A DNA stretch of 64,000 nucleotides. Source: an uncultured Butyricicoccus sp. GTDB lineage: Bacteria > Bacillota > Clostridia > Oscillospirales > Butyricicoccaceae. The stretch lies in contig CALWBL010000002.1 in NCBI GenBank assembly GCA_944376065.1, forward strand, positions 124,001 to 188,000, in the 5' to 3' direction. Positions 43,498 through 52,594 of this stretch are shown one piece after another; the first letter of the stretch is position 1; every line of letters starts with the position of its first letter. The position numbers and the translations under genes are program-made. The notes under the pieces are model-generated. The model was not told where the DNA came from. It was given only the letters and a program-made list of their open reading frames with translations, and ran no database searches.

Positions 43498-43617
43498 TTA
43501 TGAAAAAAATGTTGTGAGAACGTCATAAAGATAATATTTGATATATTTAACTTTTTTATAATAGTATAAATGCTACATATATCTGGTTTTATAAATTCTT
43601 TTATGGGGGTTAATAAA

Positions 43618-46600
43618 ATGAAAAAAATTATTTCTTTCTTAATGGTGGCGTTGTTTATTATACAAATGCTACCAACATCTTTAGCAGCTCAAACAGAGCA
43701 AAGCTGGATTGTGCAAACAAATAAAATTCAGGTGCTTGAGAAACTACAAACGGAACAACAGGAAGTCAATTATGATGGTAGTACGAATATCAATACTTTT
43801 GTAGATAAACCAAAAGAGGGATTTAACTATGTATTGATTGATTTGACAGTTTCACAAATAAACACGCAAAAACAACAAGCGATAGATTTGACAAATACTA
43901 AGCTTAAAATTGGAGAAAATACATATAAGCGTGTTGAAAATGATACATTTCTTAAAAATCACAATTTTAGCCCTATTACACAGGGAGAAGTACTGTTTGG
44001 TAGCTATACTGGTACATTATTATTTGAAGTATCAGATAGTGATGCAAGTGCAGATCAGGGTAATTGGTTTGTAACAGTTGATGGTGTACAAGCAACGAAA
44101 GGAATGGCTAGAGATGATGTTGTTCCAGAGATAGATAACACAGTAGTACAGCATAAGAAGATAGAAGCAGAGCTTTTAAATACATATAATTTGCAAGGAA
44201 AAGCAAGTTTTTCAAATCCATATGTGATAAAAAATCCATACGGTACAGCACCACTTGTAGCAATTGCACTTTTTGAAACACAAGAAGAAATGGAAATTTC
44301 AGTTCTTGTAAAAGGCAAAACAGTAGATGCAGATGTAGCATATACCATTGATGGTTACAATACACACCATACTGTTCAGATTTTTGGGCTATATGCAGAT
44401 TATATGAATTCGGTTGTGATTACAGCCAAAGCCAGTGATGGCACTACAGAAACAAAGGAAATTGCGATTCAGACAGAGCCTATTCCTACATACATCAATT
44501 CAAAGTTTCGTGTTGCAAATGAAACTGAGCAAGCAATTCTTATGCCTGGTCTAACAGCTATATGCACTACATATAGAGCTGTTCTCGATTGCAATGCAGA
44601 GATAAGATGGTATACAACTATTCAATCATCTGCTACTACATTGAATGAATTTCCACAAGATGGAACATTATGGTTTTCTGCTAATGGTGATGATAAGGCT
44701 TCAGTAATATATCATATGAGCTTTTCTGGTAAAGTATTAGGAGAATATCATTATGATGATTTAGAGGCACATCATGATGGAACAATTTTGCCAAACGGTA
44801 ATTTGGTTTATTTTACAGGAAGAACTACATTACATCAAATAAATCCTGCTACGAGTGAAATAAGCTTGTATTTGGATTTAAGCGAGTATATGGAAAATAA
44901 AGGCAGTCTCGATCTTCGTGGATATGGTGATAAAAACGATTGGCTTCATATGAATACAATTGACTACTTTATTGATGATAATGGTTCGGAAAGTTTAATA
45001 CTTTCGATAAGGAATCAAAGCATGGTGGTAAAATTAAACTATCCAAATCTAACCGTTGATTGGGTTCTTTCTCCTACTGTAGAGTATCAAGAACTTGTGC
45101 AATCATCTTTTGAAGGAAAATATATTACAAAAGATCCAACAGATGAACAATTTCAATGGTTCTATGTACAACATGAACCAGTGGTTCTTCCAGATATAGA
45201 TAAAAATCAAAACACAACAGATTTATTGCTTTTTGACAATGGTGGAGGACGAGGAGTTATTGTTGGAGAAGGTACTGAAGAAAAATACAGCAGAGTGGTT
45301 CATTATCAAATTGATCATGTAAATAATACGGTAACACAAGTTACAGATTTCGGCGATGAATTTGGAGAAACATACTATTGTGATATAAACGGTGGTGCAC
45401 AATATTTAGAGAACGGAAATTTATTTGGATGCTTTAATACTATGGCACAAGGTAATGGTAACTGGTCTAAAATTGTTGAAACAGATTCTCAAGGAAATAT
45501 TTTAAAGGTTATTGAAGTAAATGAAAATGCTTATAGAGCATATCGTTTGCCAGTTCATTCATTCATTGTTCCAAATGATATGTTATTTGAAGAACAAAGT
45601 GTGTATTATAAGCATCATAATTATGAATGGGAAAAAACAAATGCTGATTTTAACGAAGAAAAAGTAGAAGATGTAACAATTCAAAGATTGCAAATAACAG
45701 ATGGTAAGTTAGAGGCAAGATTTTATCTTCAAGGTATGACAGCAGGTAAACTCATAGTATATAATGATGATGCTGTGTATGAACTTATACTAAATTGTCA
45801 AAATTCAATCGCAAGTGCATTAGGAGCAAATATGAGTCTTGAAGATGGAGAATATAATCTTTGCTTAATTTTAACACAAAATGGTGTAGGAAAAAGATTT
45901 GATATTGATAAAAAACTATTGCTACAAACAGATATTGTACAAAAACAAGATATTTTACAACAACAGAATGAATTTAATGAAAATCAAATCAATGCAATCA
46001 AATCATCAAATTGGACAATTTCAAGACCTAATATTACAGTTGATCCATATGGTATTTCCCCACTCTCAGTGATAGCATCTTTTAAAACAAGCAAACCTGC
46101 CTCGATTACCGTTGAGGTAGAAAGCAAGAATGGTGCAGCACCAGTAACAAATGCTTTTGAAACGGTATCTACCGAACATCAAATTCCTATTTATGGATTA
46201 TATGCAGGAGAGGAAACAAAGGTCAAACTTACTGCTAAATATCAAGATGGCACTTCTGAAACAAGCACAATATCTGTGACAGGAAATAGTTTACCATCTG
46301 ATTTTGTATCTGTTGGCGTGGAAAATGCAGATACTACACAAATGGCAGATGGTTGGACATTTATAATGTCTGGCAGTTTGCAAGGCTATACATATGCAAT
46401 AGATGAAACTGGTGTTGTTCGTTGGATTCTTAGTGAAAAAGGTCTTGGTGCAGCAGGCAGTTTATTACCACTATCAAATGGCAACTATTTAATTGGTGGC
46501 GATAAGAGCTTTGGTCAGTATTATAAATACAATCTATTTGAACTTAATATGACAGGGCAAATTGTAAATGAATATCAGGTAAATGGATATCATCATGATG

Positions 46601-48564
46601 CTCAAGAATTACCTAATGGAAATTTACTCATTTTAGCCAATAATGTGAATGGCAGCGTTGTAGAAGATACAATGTATGAGATTGAACGTTCAACAGGTGC
46701 AATTGTTCGAACATGGGATTTAAACGGCTACTTTAATGTAGGAAATTACAATGATGCAGGACAACATATTTCTGATGTAAATTATGGTGCAGATACTCAT
46801 GACTGGCTACACACAAATGGTATGGAGTATGACGAAAAGACAAATTCTGTTCTTATATCTGCTCGTCATCAAGATGCTGTATTTAGTATGAGTTTAGAAA
46901 CGGGTGAGATTAACTGGATTTTGAGCAATCCAGACGATGTATTCCCACAGTATCTTCAAGATAAGCTACTAAAGCCAACAGGAGACGATTTTGAGTGGCA
47001 ATATGGTCAGCATAATGTAAGTTTGTTGCCAAATGGTGATATTATGATGTTTGATAATGGTGACTATCGCAGTAAGGATGCTGATGGGGTGTTGCCTGCA
47101 ACTGGGGGATATTCCAGAGCAGTTATCTATAGAATTGACAAAGAAAATATGACTGTTAGCCAAGTATGGCAATTTGGTAAAGAGCTGGGAGCAGCTCCTA
47201 TGGCTGCATATGTTAGTAGTTCACAATATCTTGGTGAAAATCATTATTTAATTGATTTTGGTGGAATTGTAAAAAATTCAAATGGTGAAGCTACTTACAA
47301 TATCATGGAAGGAATACAAGGCAGCAGTCAATCACAAATTTACGAAGTTAAAGATGGAAAAGTTATTTTCCATGCGTCAGTAGAGCGTTCAGGATTACAT
47401 GGTAATACTTACCGTGCAGCTAGAATGATTCCATATTCTTCAACAGCGGAACTTGATTTAACAAATGCAGGCAATAGACTTGGTAGTTTATATCGTTATG
47501 GATTAGCAGAAACTATCAAATTTGATTCTAGTGTCGCAGCTTCAGGAGCTCCAGATGTTCAAGTTTCTGATAATGGTGTACAATTGGAAATAACATCAGA
47601 TTTAGGCAATACAGGTGTAAAGAGTGATTTAGCACTTATATTTGCAAATGATGAGTCAGCTTATAAAGTTACACTTCCATCTGGAACAAGCATTGCATAT
47701 ACACTAAACAATAGTGAAATTCCAACTGGAACATATAAACTATATCTTGTAAAGGATAATATCACATATGATTTAAAACTGGAATGGACAAATTCAACTG
47801 ACTATTGTGCTTTCCCAACAGGATATAATATTGTAGTTAAATCAAATCTATCTAATGATTTAGTATATGGTTCTGGTATATATTACGCCAATACACCATT
47901 TACAATAAGTGCAGCTACAAATGATGGTTATAAATTTGAGGGCTGGTATACAGGAGATAAGCTTGTAAGTACTGATGCAAATTATACTATAACAGCAACA
48001 AGTGACATGACAATAACCGCAAAATTTTCTGGATACACAGATGTTAATAAAACAGATTGGTATTATGATGCAGTAAATTATGTAAATAATAATGGAATTA
48101 TGACTGGATATTCAGAAACAAAGTTTGCACCTAATGACAAGCTAAGTCGTGCACAAGCGTGCCAGGTTATTTATAATATTGCAGATGCAGATGAACAGGC
48201 TACAGAGGCTATATTTAGTGATGTGGCACTAGACCAGTGGTATACCAATGCAATTTCGTGGGCATCAAAGAATGATGTTGTATCTGGATATGGAAATAAT
48301 TTATTTGGTCCAAATGATGCGATTACAAGAGAGCAAATGGCGGCAATTTTGTATCGTTATGTTGGAGCACCTAGTGTAGAAACAGATAATCTTGCAAACT
48401 ATACCGATGCGCATCAAATTAGTGATTGGGCAACTGATGCACTAAACTGGTGTGTAGAAAATAAAATCATGGTAGGCAATGGAAATGGAACAATGACACC
48501 AAATAAGGTCATTACCCGTGCAGAAGTTGCTACTATTATGATGAATTTTATGAATATGGCTTAA
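43618..48564 (+). CDS. SLH-anchored tandem arylsulfotransferase-domain protein
   Basis: Secreted surface protein of 1648 residues. The signal peptide (about 1-24) ends at SLAAQ. Two AssT-like (arylsulfate sulfotransferase) beta-propeller units follow, about 165-700 and 770-1280, each starting with a small beta domain. Unit 2 has the full set of catalytic-type residues: His992/His993, His1065 (DWLHTN), Arg1083-His1084 (ARHQ) and His1132 (GQHN). Unit 1 keeps His385/His386, His444 (DWLHMN), Arg465 and His519 (VQHE) but has IRNQ instead of ARHQ. A repeat-like domain (about 1400-1470, with FEGWYTGDKLV) and three SLH domains (about 1473-1645) end the protein. AssT enzymes move sulfate from phenyl sulfates to phenols without PAPS. 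The start is ATG 43618 after GGGGG; an earlier in-frame ATG at 43570 has no ribosome site. Confidence 0.88.
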   Translation: MKKIISFLMVALFIIQMLPTSLAAQTEQSWIVQTNKIQVLEKLQTEQQEVNYDGSTNINTFVDKPKEGFNYVLIDLTVSQINTQKQQAIDLTNTKLKIGENTYKRVENDTFLKNHNFSPITQGEVLFGSYTGTLLFEVSDSDASADQGNWFVTVDGVQATKGMARDDVVPEIDNTVVQHKKIEAELLNTYNLQGKASFSNPYVIKNPYGTAPLVAIALFETQEEMEISVLVKGKTVDADVAYTIDGYNTHHTVQIFGLYADYMNSVVITAKASDGTTETKEIAIQTEPIPTYINSKFRVANETEQAILMPGLTAICTTYRAVLDCNAEIRWYTTIQSSATTLNEFPQDGTLWFSANGDDKASVIYHMSFSGKVLGEYHYDDLEAHHDGTILPNGNLVYFTGRTTLHQINPATSEISLYLDLSEYMENKGSLDLRGYGDKNDWLHMNTIDYFIDDNGSESLILSIRNQSMVVKLNYPNLTVDWVLSPTVEYQELVQSSFEGKYITKDPTDEQFQWFYVQHEPVVLPDIDKNQNTTDLLLFDNGGGRGVIVGEGTEEKYSRVVHYQIDHVNNTVTQVTDFGDEFGETYYCDINGGAQYLENGNLFGCFNTMAQGNGNWSKIVETDSQGNILKVIEVNENAYRAYRLPVHSFIVPNDMLFEEQSVYYKHHNYEWEKTNADFNEEKVEDVTIQRLQITDGKLEARFYLQGMTAGKLIVYNDDAVYELILNCQNSIASALGANMSLEDGEYNLCLILTQNGVGKRFDIDKKLLLQTDIVQKQDILQQQNEFNENQINAIKSSNWTISRPNITVDPYGISPLSVIASFKTSKPASITVEVESKNGAAPVTNAFETVSTEHQIPIYGLYAGEETKVKLTAKYQDGTSETSTISVTGNSLPSDFVSVGVENADTTQMADGWTFIMSGSLQGYTYAIDETGVVRWILSEKGLGAAGSLLPLSNGNYLIGGDKSFGQYYKYNLFELNMTGQIVNEYQVNGYHHDAQELPNGNLLILANNVNGSVVEDTMYEIERSTGAIVRTWDLNGYFNVGNYNDAGQHISDVNYGADTHDWLHTNGMEYDEKTNSVLISARHQDAVFSMSLETGEINWILSNPDDVFPQYLQDKLLKPTGDDFEWQYGQHNVSLLPNGDIMMFDNGDYRSKDADGVLPATGGYSRAVIYRIDKENMTVSQVWQFGKELGAAPMAAYVSSSQYLGENHYLIDFGGIVKNSNGEATYNIMEGIQGSSQSQIYEVKDGKVIFHASVERSGLHGNTYRAARMIPYSSTAELDLTNAGNRLGSLYRYGLAETIKFDSSVAASGAPDVQVSDNGVQLEITSDLGNTGVKSDLALIFANDESAYKVTLPSGTSIAYTLNNSEIPTGTYKLYLVKDNITYDLKLEWTNSTDYCAFPTGYNIVVKSNLSNDLVYGSGIYYANTPFTISAATNDGYKFEGWYTGDKLVSTDANYTITATSDMTITAKFSGYTDVNKTDWYYDAVNYVNNNGIMTGYSETKFAPNDKLSRAQACQVIYNIADADEQATEAIFSDVALDQWYTNAISWASKNDVVSGYGNNLFGPNDAITREQMAAILYRYVGAPSVETDNLANYTDAHQISDWATDALNWCVENKIMVGNGNGTMTPNKVITRAEVATIMMNFMNMA

Positions 48565-48602
48565 ATTTAGATATTATTCAGCTTTATAATAATAAAACTG
48601 GC

Positions 48603-48623
48603 AGAGAAATTTTTAATTTCTCT
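48603..48623 (+). other. Small hairpin abutting repeat B
   Basis: AGAGAAA (48603-48609) pairs with TTTCTCT (48617-48623) and its right arm ends at the first base of direct repeat B. There is no T-run. It may aid termination of the preceding gene or be a junction scar. Confidence 0.4.
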
Positions 48624-48740
48624 TGAATCCAAACTCACACAAACCGCTGCGGGCTTTCTGTCTAAACATGTCACTATGTAAAAAGAAATGCGTTTCCAAA
48701 AAAGGAAACGCATTTGTTTATTTTTTTGAAAAGTTATATT
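48623..48740 (+). repeat. Direct repeat B (right edge of the glycan island)
   Basis: Second copy of the sequence at 22085. It holds a detached fragment of spoVT (last 17-18 codons and stop, 48624-48681) with no gene in front of it, the terminator hairpin (48686-48715), and then the genuine 3' end of phoH on the minus strand. In this copy the phoH end is the functional one and the spoVT end is the remnant, the mirror image of copy A. Confidence 0.95.
48686..48727. terminator. Terminator (copy B), now serving phoH
   Basis: The same perfect 12-bp AAATGCGTTTCC/GGAAACGCATTT stem as at 22148. It lies two bases past the phoH stop codon on the minus strand, where its A-tract becomes a T-tract. Confidence 0.9.
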
Positions 48741-49707
48741 TCTTTTTTTCGGGTTTTTTATGTTCTTCATATTTATCAAACGCTTTTATAATCTGACCAA
48801 CGAGTTTATGTCTTATAACGTCCTTACTGCTAAGTCGGATAACCGCTATATCATCAATATCAGAAAGAAGTTCAGCACATTTTGCAAGTCCGGACTGCGT
48901 GCCTTCTGGAAGGTCAATCTGGGTTATATCACCGGTTAAAATCATGCGTGAACCCTCACCAAGGCGAGTTAAAATCAGCTTATGGGATACAAGCGTCATG
49001 TTTTGACATTCATCAATGATGCATCCTGCATTTTTAAGTGTTCGACCACGCATATATGCAAGTGGTGCAATTTCAATAGTACGATTTTCTATATATCGCT
49101 GCACAGTTTCATGCCCTAAAAGTTCGTCAAGTGCATCATAGAGCGGTCTTAAATATGGGTCAACTTTATTTTGCAAATCACCAGGAAGAAAACCGAGCTT
49201 TTCGCCTGCCTCAACCGCTGGGCGACACATGATAATGCGTTCAATTTCCCTGCGCTTTAGCATACCGACAACAGCAGCAACTGCAAGATAGGTTTTACCT
49301 GTACCAGCAGGACCTATGCAGATAGTTACAGTGTTATTTCTTATTGCATCAACATATTTTCTTTGACCAATAGTTCTGCATTTAATAGGCGTGCCACTAT
49401 GAGCTATTGCTATGGTGTCTGTCATGGCGTTGACAATTTCATCGCCTTGACCATCTTTAACCATCTCTATTGCACGAGATACAGCAAAATCATCTAAATT
49501 TTCGCCGTTTTTATGCATTTGTTCGAGTGTTTTCAGACTTTCAATTGCAAGTTTAACCTGTTTTTCCTCACCATTTATATGAACATAGCCATCACGTGTG
49601 GAAATGCTTACTGAAAGACCACTTTCTATTGCATCAATATTGGCATCACTAATGCCAAATAAATCCTGCATTACAGATACGTCTAAAGATATTTTTTCGC
49701 TAAACAA
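48718..49707 (-). CDS. phoH: PhoH family ATPase
   Basis: Cytosolic P-loop ATPase of 329 residues, linked to RNA metabolism in other Firmicutes. An N-terminal KH-like region (about 1-75) precedes the PhoH domain. Walker A is GPAGTGKT (132-139), the Walker B-like IIDECQNM follows, and SRMILTGDITQIDLP is characteristic. The C-terminus is a lysine-rich tail (EKKKYNFSKK). The start is TTG 49707, with AAAGGGG about 11 bases upstream; no closer ATG keeps the conserved N-terminus. It is the third gene of yqfC-yqfD-phoH, a conserved clostridial and bacillar order. Its last codons lie inside direct repeat B. Confidence 0.95.
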   Translation of the reverse strand: MFSEKISLDVSVMQDLFGISDANIDAIESGLSVSISTRDGYVHINGEEKQVKLAIESLKTLEQMHKNGENLDDFAVSRAIEMVKDGQGDEIVNAMTDTIAIAHSGTPIKCRTIGQRKYVDAIRNNTVTICIGPAGTGKTYLAVAAVVGMLKRREIERIIMCRPAVEAGEKLGFLPGDLQNKVDPYLRPLYDALDELLGHETVQRYIENRTIEIAPLAYMRGRTLKNAGCIIDECQNMTLVSHKLILTRLGEGSRMILTGDITQIDLPEGTQSGLAKCAELLSDIDDIAVIRLSSKDVIRHKLVGQIIKAFDKYEEHKKPEKKKYNFSKK

Positions 49708-49809
49708 GTTTAAAAAACCCCTTTCAGGGAATTAACCCTGATTTTTATTTTATCCTTAATAATTATATCATAGCATATTTGATATAAGCAAGCAAACAAC
49801 AAAAACAAG

Positions 49810-51045
49810 CTATTGAGATATATCAGTTTCCGGGGTTTCTTTTTCTGGAAGTGTTACACCTTCTTCCGAAATTTCCATAGCGATATCTTCTGTACAGTGA
49901 GCGGTTACATTTAAAATAAGTGCATCATCTTTTTTTTCAGAAGTAAAACTAAGATTGTTTATTTGACCAGAAAGCATAGAATCTGAAATCCTAGCCTTTG
50001 CATTTTCAAGCATTTGCTGTTCTATAGCATTTTCTGGATATGTTATTTCCTTTACAGTATATTGTGTGTAATCCTGTCTTATTATGCGGATAGGGAAGTA
50101 TGTTCCTTCACCTATATGAAGCTGTGTTTCTGATATTGTTTTCTCCCAACCTATACCTGAAATCCCTGTGCCAAGATATAAATTTATACGAAAGCTACCG
50201 ATTATAATTGCAAATTGAGTTTTTGTTTTGCCTGTGTACTGTTTTTGGGGGCGTGTAAGAGATGCTATGCTTTGCTCGGTTCTTCTTGTGTCTGCGGTTA
50301 TGATTGCTATGCTGTGACCTATATGTCCAGTGCCTTGCTCAGTTGTAGGGGGTGTGACAGCGGTTACTAGCTTATCGCCTTTAGAAACCGCATCTCCAAC
50401 CTTGACAAGTGGATAACCGCCTTTAACGTCCATTTTAGTTATAACCCCATCATAAGAGGCAACAATGCCAGTGACAGACTTATCATCTAGTATTTGGGGT
50501 GCATCAGTGTCATTTATTGCTTGAATGATAAGTCTGTTTCCGATGCGACTAACAGATATATAATCAAGTGTATCTTTCATTTCAAAGCGGACAGATTGAG
50601 CGATTTTAGTTTCATCTATTTGATAAATAGGGGCTCCTGTATATGCTCCAGCCTCATTTAGAGCCGATCTAAGCTCAGAAATTGATATATCTCCAGTAGT
50701 TTCAATATCAATGACCCATATACAACCTGTTAAAATAAAAAAAGATACAATAGCTAAAAATGTCCCCACCCACAATGCATATCGTTTGTGTAGCTTATTA
50801 AGTAAAAACGGCAGTCCACGTCGTTTTATTATATGTACATGGCAGCCAGTACGCCCCATGTAATAAAGCAGATAACGAAAATGCCTAATAGAAATTGAGG
50901 CATACATACAGGTTTCATCTTTGCGTTTTATATTATAAAGTTTAATTTCGTTTTTTATACAAATATTGAGAAAACGTTCGATGCTGCTTCCACGTACAGT
51001 GATACGAAGATTACCAAATAGCTGTGATGAAAGTTTTTTAACCAT
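49810..51045 (-). CDS. yqfD: Sporulation protein YqfD
   Basis: Membrane protein of 411 residues needed for engulfment-stage sporulation in Bacillus. It has a soluble basic N-terminus (about 1-85) with an RGSSIERFLN segment, one or two hydrophobic segments (about 90-110, FLAIVSFFILTGCIWVIDIE), then a large extracytoplasmic part with the family's VIAxYDGVITKMDVKGGYP-type stretch (GIVASYDGVITKMDVKGG). The start is ATG 51045, nine bases after AAAGGAG; the ATG two codons upstream overlaps the yqfC stop and is too close to that site. It is the middle gene of yqfC-yqfD-phoH. Confidence 0.93.
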   Translation of the reverse strand: MVKKLSSQLFGNLRITVRGSSIERFLNICIKNEIKLYNIKRKDETCMYASISIRHFRYLLYYMGRTGCHVHIIKRRGLPFLLNKLHKRYALWVGTFLAIVSFFILTGCIWVIDIETTGDISISELRSALNEAGAYTGAPIYQIDETKIAQSVRFEMKDTLDYISVSRIGNRLIIQAINDTDAPQILDDKSVTGIVASYDGVITKMDVKGGYPLVKVGDAVSKGDKLVTAVTPPTTEQGTGHIGHSIAIITADTRRTEQSIASLTRPQKQYTGKTKTQFAIIIGSFRINLYLGTGISGIGWEKTISETQLHIGEGTYFPIRIIRQDYTQYTVKEITYPENAIEQQMLENAKARISDSMLSGQINNLSFTSEKKDDALILNVTAHCTEDIAMEISEEGVTLPEKETPETDISQ

Positions 51046-51050
51046 CGTCA

Positions 51051-51317
51051 TTATCTCCTTTTTTCGGTTTGAATATATTCAATAGAATTTATTTTACCAG
51101 TTACCGTCAGTTCGGTAAGTGTAAGACCATAAATTTCCATACCTTGACCAATTATATGAAGTATGCCATCAGATAAAGCTATTCTCATTGAAATATCGCT
51201 GTATTCTTGTATTCCTTTGTGATTTTCTATTGTTATGCGGTGGTTGCCTATAAGCTCTATTCTTGATAAATGTCTGTCCAAATCCTCTATAATTTCATTT
51301 TGCTTTGCACGCCCCAT
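51051..51317 (-). CDS. yqfC: Sporulation protein YqfC (YabP family)
   Basis: Small sporulation protein of 88 residues with the YabP/YqfC fold: a conserved RIELIGNHRITIENHKGI strand pair and IRIALSDGILHIIGQG-like core (here MRIALSDGILHI). In Bacillus it is made under sigma-E in the mother cell. The start is ATG 51317, six bases after GGAGGAG; the frame is open further upstream to 51425 but without a ribosome site. Its stop codon overlaps an ATG of yqfD (TAATG). A good sigma-E promoter lies at 51340-51368. Confidence 0.93.
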   Translation of the reverse strand: MGRAKQNEIIEDLDRHLSRIELIGNHRITIENHKGIQEYSDISMRIALSDGILHIIGQGMEIYGLTLTELTVTGKINSIEYIQTEKRR

Positions 51318-51339
51318 AATTATCTCCTCCATTCTCGAA

Positions 51340-51368
51340 ATTATATGCAAATTAAATCTGTAATATGA
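51340..51368 (-). promoter_or_regulatory. Sigma-E promoter of yqfC-yqfD-phoH
   Basis: On the minus strand TCATATT (51368-51362), a 14-base spacer and CATATAAT (51347-51340). This fits the sigma-E pattern (about KMATATT, 14-15 bases, CATACAnT) closely and lies about 23 bases before the yqfC ATG. Confidence 0.75.
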
Positions 51369-51388
51369 TTGACATACTCGCATAATGA
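51360..51388 (+). promoter_or_regulatory. Possible sigma-E promoter of ylbJ
   Basis: GTAATAT (51360-51366), 14 bases, CATAATGA (51381-51388). The match to sigma-E consensus is weaker than for the opposite strand, and the two promoters overlap at their -35 ends. Confidence 0.4.
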
Positions 51389-51425
51389 TAAAATATAGGT
51401 TTAAATCAAGGGGGAGGAAATACAA

Positions 51426-52523
51426 ATGATAAAAAAAATCTCAGCTTATATAGCAGCTATATTTTTTGTTATTTTGATACTGTTTGCAGATACGGCAAAA
51501 CAAGGTGTAATAAATGGTCTTGAGCTTTCATTCAGCACAGCAATACCAGCATTATTTCCGTTTCTTGTTGCAAGTGCGCTGCTCAGTCAAACGGGCATGA
51601 CAGCAAAGCTTGGAAGACTGTTTAGTCCGGTTATGCGAAAAATTTACGGTTTGCCAAGCGAATGTGCAGGGGCTATTGTGTTAGGGCTAACAGGTGGTTA
51701 TCCAGTTGGAGTGTCTGCGGCAGTTGACCTTTATAAAACAAAACATATAAATAAAGTACAAACTGAACGCCTTTTAGGCTTTTGTAATAACACAGGACCA
51801 GCTTTTATTGTCGGTGTTTGTGGTGTGGGGATTTTGAGTTCTGTAAAGCTTGGCTTGGTTTTATATTTTATACATATTGCTTCAGCTCTCATTTGTGGCA
51901 GATTTTTTGCTATAAAAACACCTGAGTTGAAAAATTATAAATATAGCACAAAAAATAAAAATATAGGATTTTCAGAATCACTTGTTGTAGCTTGTGAGCA
52001 AGCTGCACAAACAAGTATTAAAGTTGCTGGGTTTTTAACATTTTTCAGCGTTTTAACAGCTCTTTTGCAAGAAATAAATATATTTCATATAATTTCATTT
52101 ATATTTTCTCCTGTTATGGATAAATTAAATATATCGCCAGATATTGTATATCCAATTTGCTATGGTTTTTTTGAGATTACACGTGGACTTGCAATTTTAC
52201 CAGAAGTTTATCTGCCAACATGGGTTTTGCTGTCTGTTATGAGTGCAATACTTGCCTTTGGGGGACTGTCGGTAATGTGCCAAGCAATGAGCATAGCCAA
52301 GCCACTTGGTTTATCTATGAAATATTGCGTTGTTGGTAAGTTGTTACACTCTTTGCTAGCTTTTATAATGAGTATTATATGTTCTGCTTTCTTGCCCCAA
52401 ACAGTGCCTGCAATGGCAGGTGCAATTTATATTCCAACGCTATCTAAACCATGTAGTATAGTTATGCTTATTTTGATTTTATTCATTTTAACCACTAGCA
52501 AACACAAGCAAAATACGCTATAA
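51426..52523 (+). CDS. ylbJ: Sporulation integral membrane protein YlbJ
   Basis: Polytopic protein of 365 residues with about eight to nine transmembrane segments and two nucleoside-recognition (Gate) domains. It shows the family signatures SFSTAIPALFPFLVASALL, GLTGGYPVGVSAAVDLY and LGFCNNTGPAFIVGVCG. YlbJ is made under sigma-E and needed for heat-resistant spores in Bacillus. GGGGGAGG precedes the ATG. It diverges from yqfC, so mother-cell genes face each other across a 108-base region. The transported compound is unknown. Confidence 0.94.
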   Translation: MIKKISAYIAAIFFVILILFADTAKQGVINGLELSFSTAIPALFPFLVASALLSQTGMTAKLGRLFSPVMRKIYGLPSECAGAIVLGLTGGYPVGVSAAVDLYKTKHINKVQTERLLGFCNNTGPAFIVGVCGVGILSSVKLGLVLYFIHIASALICGRFFAIKTPELKNYKYSTKNKNIGFSESLVVACEQAAQTSIKVAGFLTFFSVLTALLQEINIFHIISFIFSPVMDKLNISPDIVYPICYGFFEITRGLAILPEVYLPTWVLLSVMSAILAFGGLSVMCQAMSIAKPLGLSMKYCVVGKLLHSLLAFIMSIICSAFLPQTVPAMAGAIYIPTLSKPCSIVMLILILFILTTSKHKQNTL

Positions 52524-52594
52524 TTATATTTACGCATAACAGAGCTAAAATATAGGGTTTTAGCTCATTTTTATATATTTTAGGAGATGTTTTT

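Larger units (their letters stand above)
22189..48622 (+). other. Surface-glycan island between two direct repeats
   Basis: Every gene between the repeats lies on the plus strand and fits cell-surface polysaccharide synthesis, export or display. The genes outside belong to sporulation and housekeeping backbone. No integrase, transposase or phage gene is present inside. The two repeat copies are in direct orientation, offset by 26,538 bases. The unit looks like a cassette gained or exchanged by recombination at the spoVT-phoH junction (inference). Confidence 0.7.

Noticed and set aside
43498..43617. Short ATG-started frame after the GDPD-like gene
   Set aside because: It ends after only five codons (ATG AAA AAA ATG TTG TGA at 43500) and is simply the AT-rich upstream region of the arylsulfotransferase gene.
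22189..48622. Island considered as a prophage, transposon or integrative conjugative element
   Set aside because: No integrase, transposase, relaxase or phage structural gene is present. The repeats are too long for a transposon target duplication, and homologous recombination or a lost recombinase fits better.
48567..48779. Minus-strand frame of 70 codons shared in part with a frame at 21990-22175
   Set aside because: Both frames exist only because the direct repeat copies the antisense of the spoVT end. They cross the terminator hairpin and have no start context.
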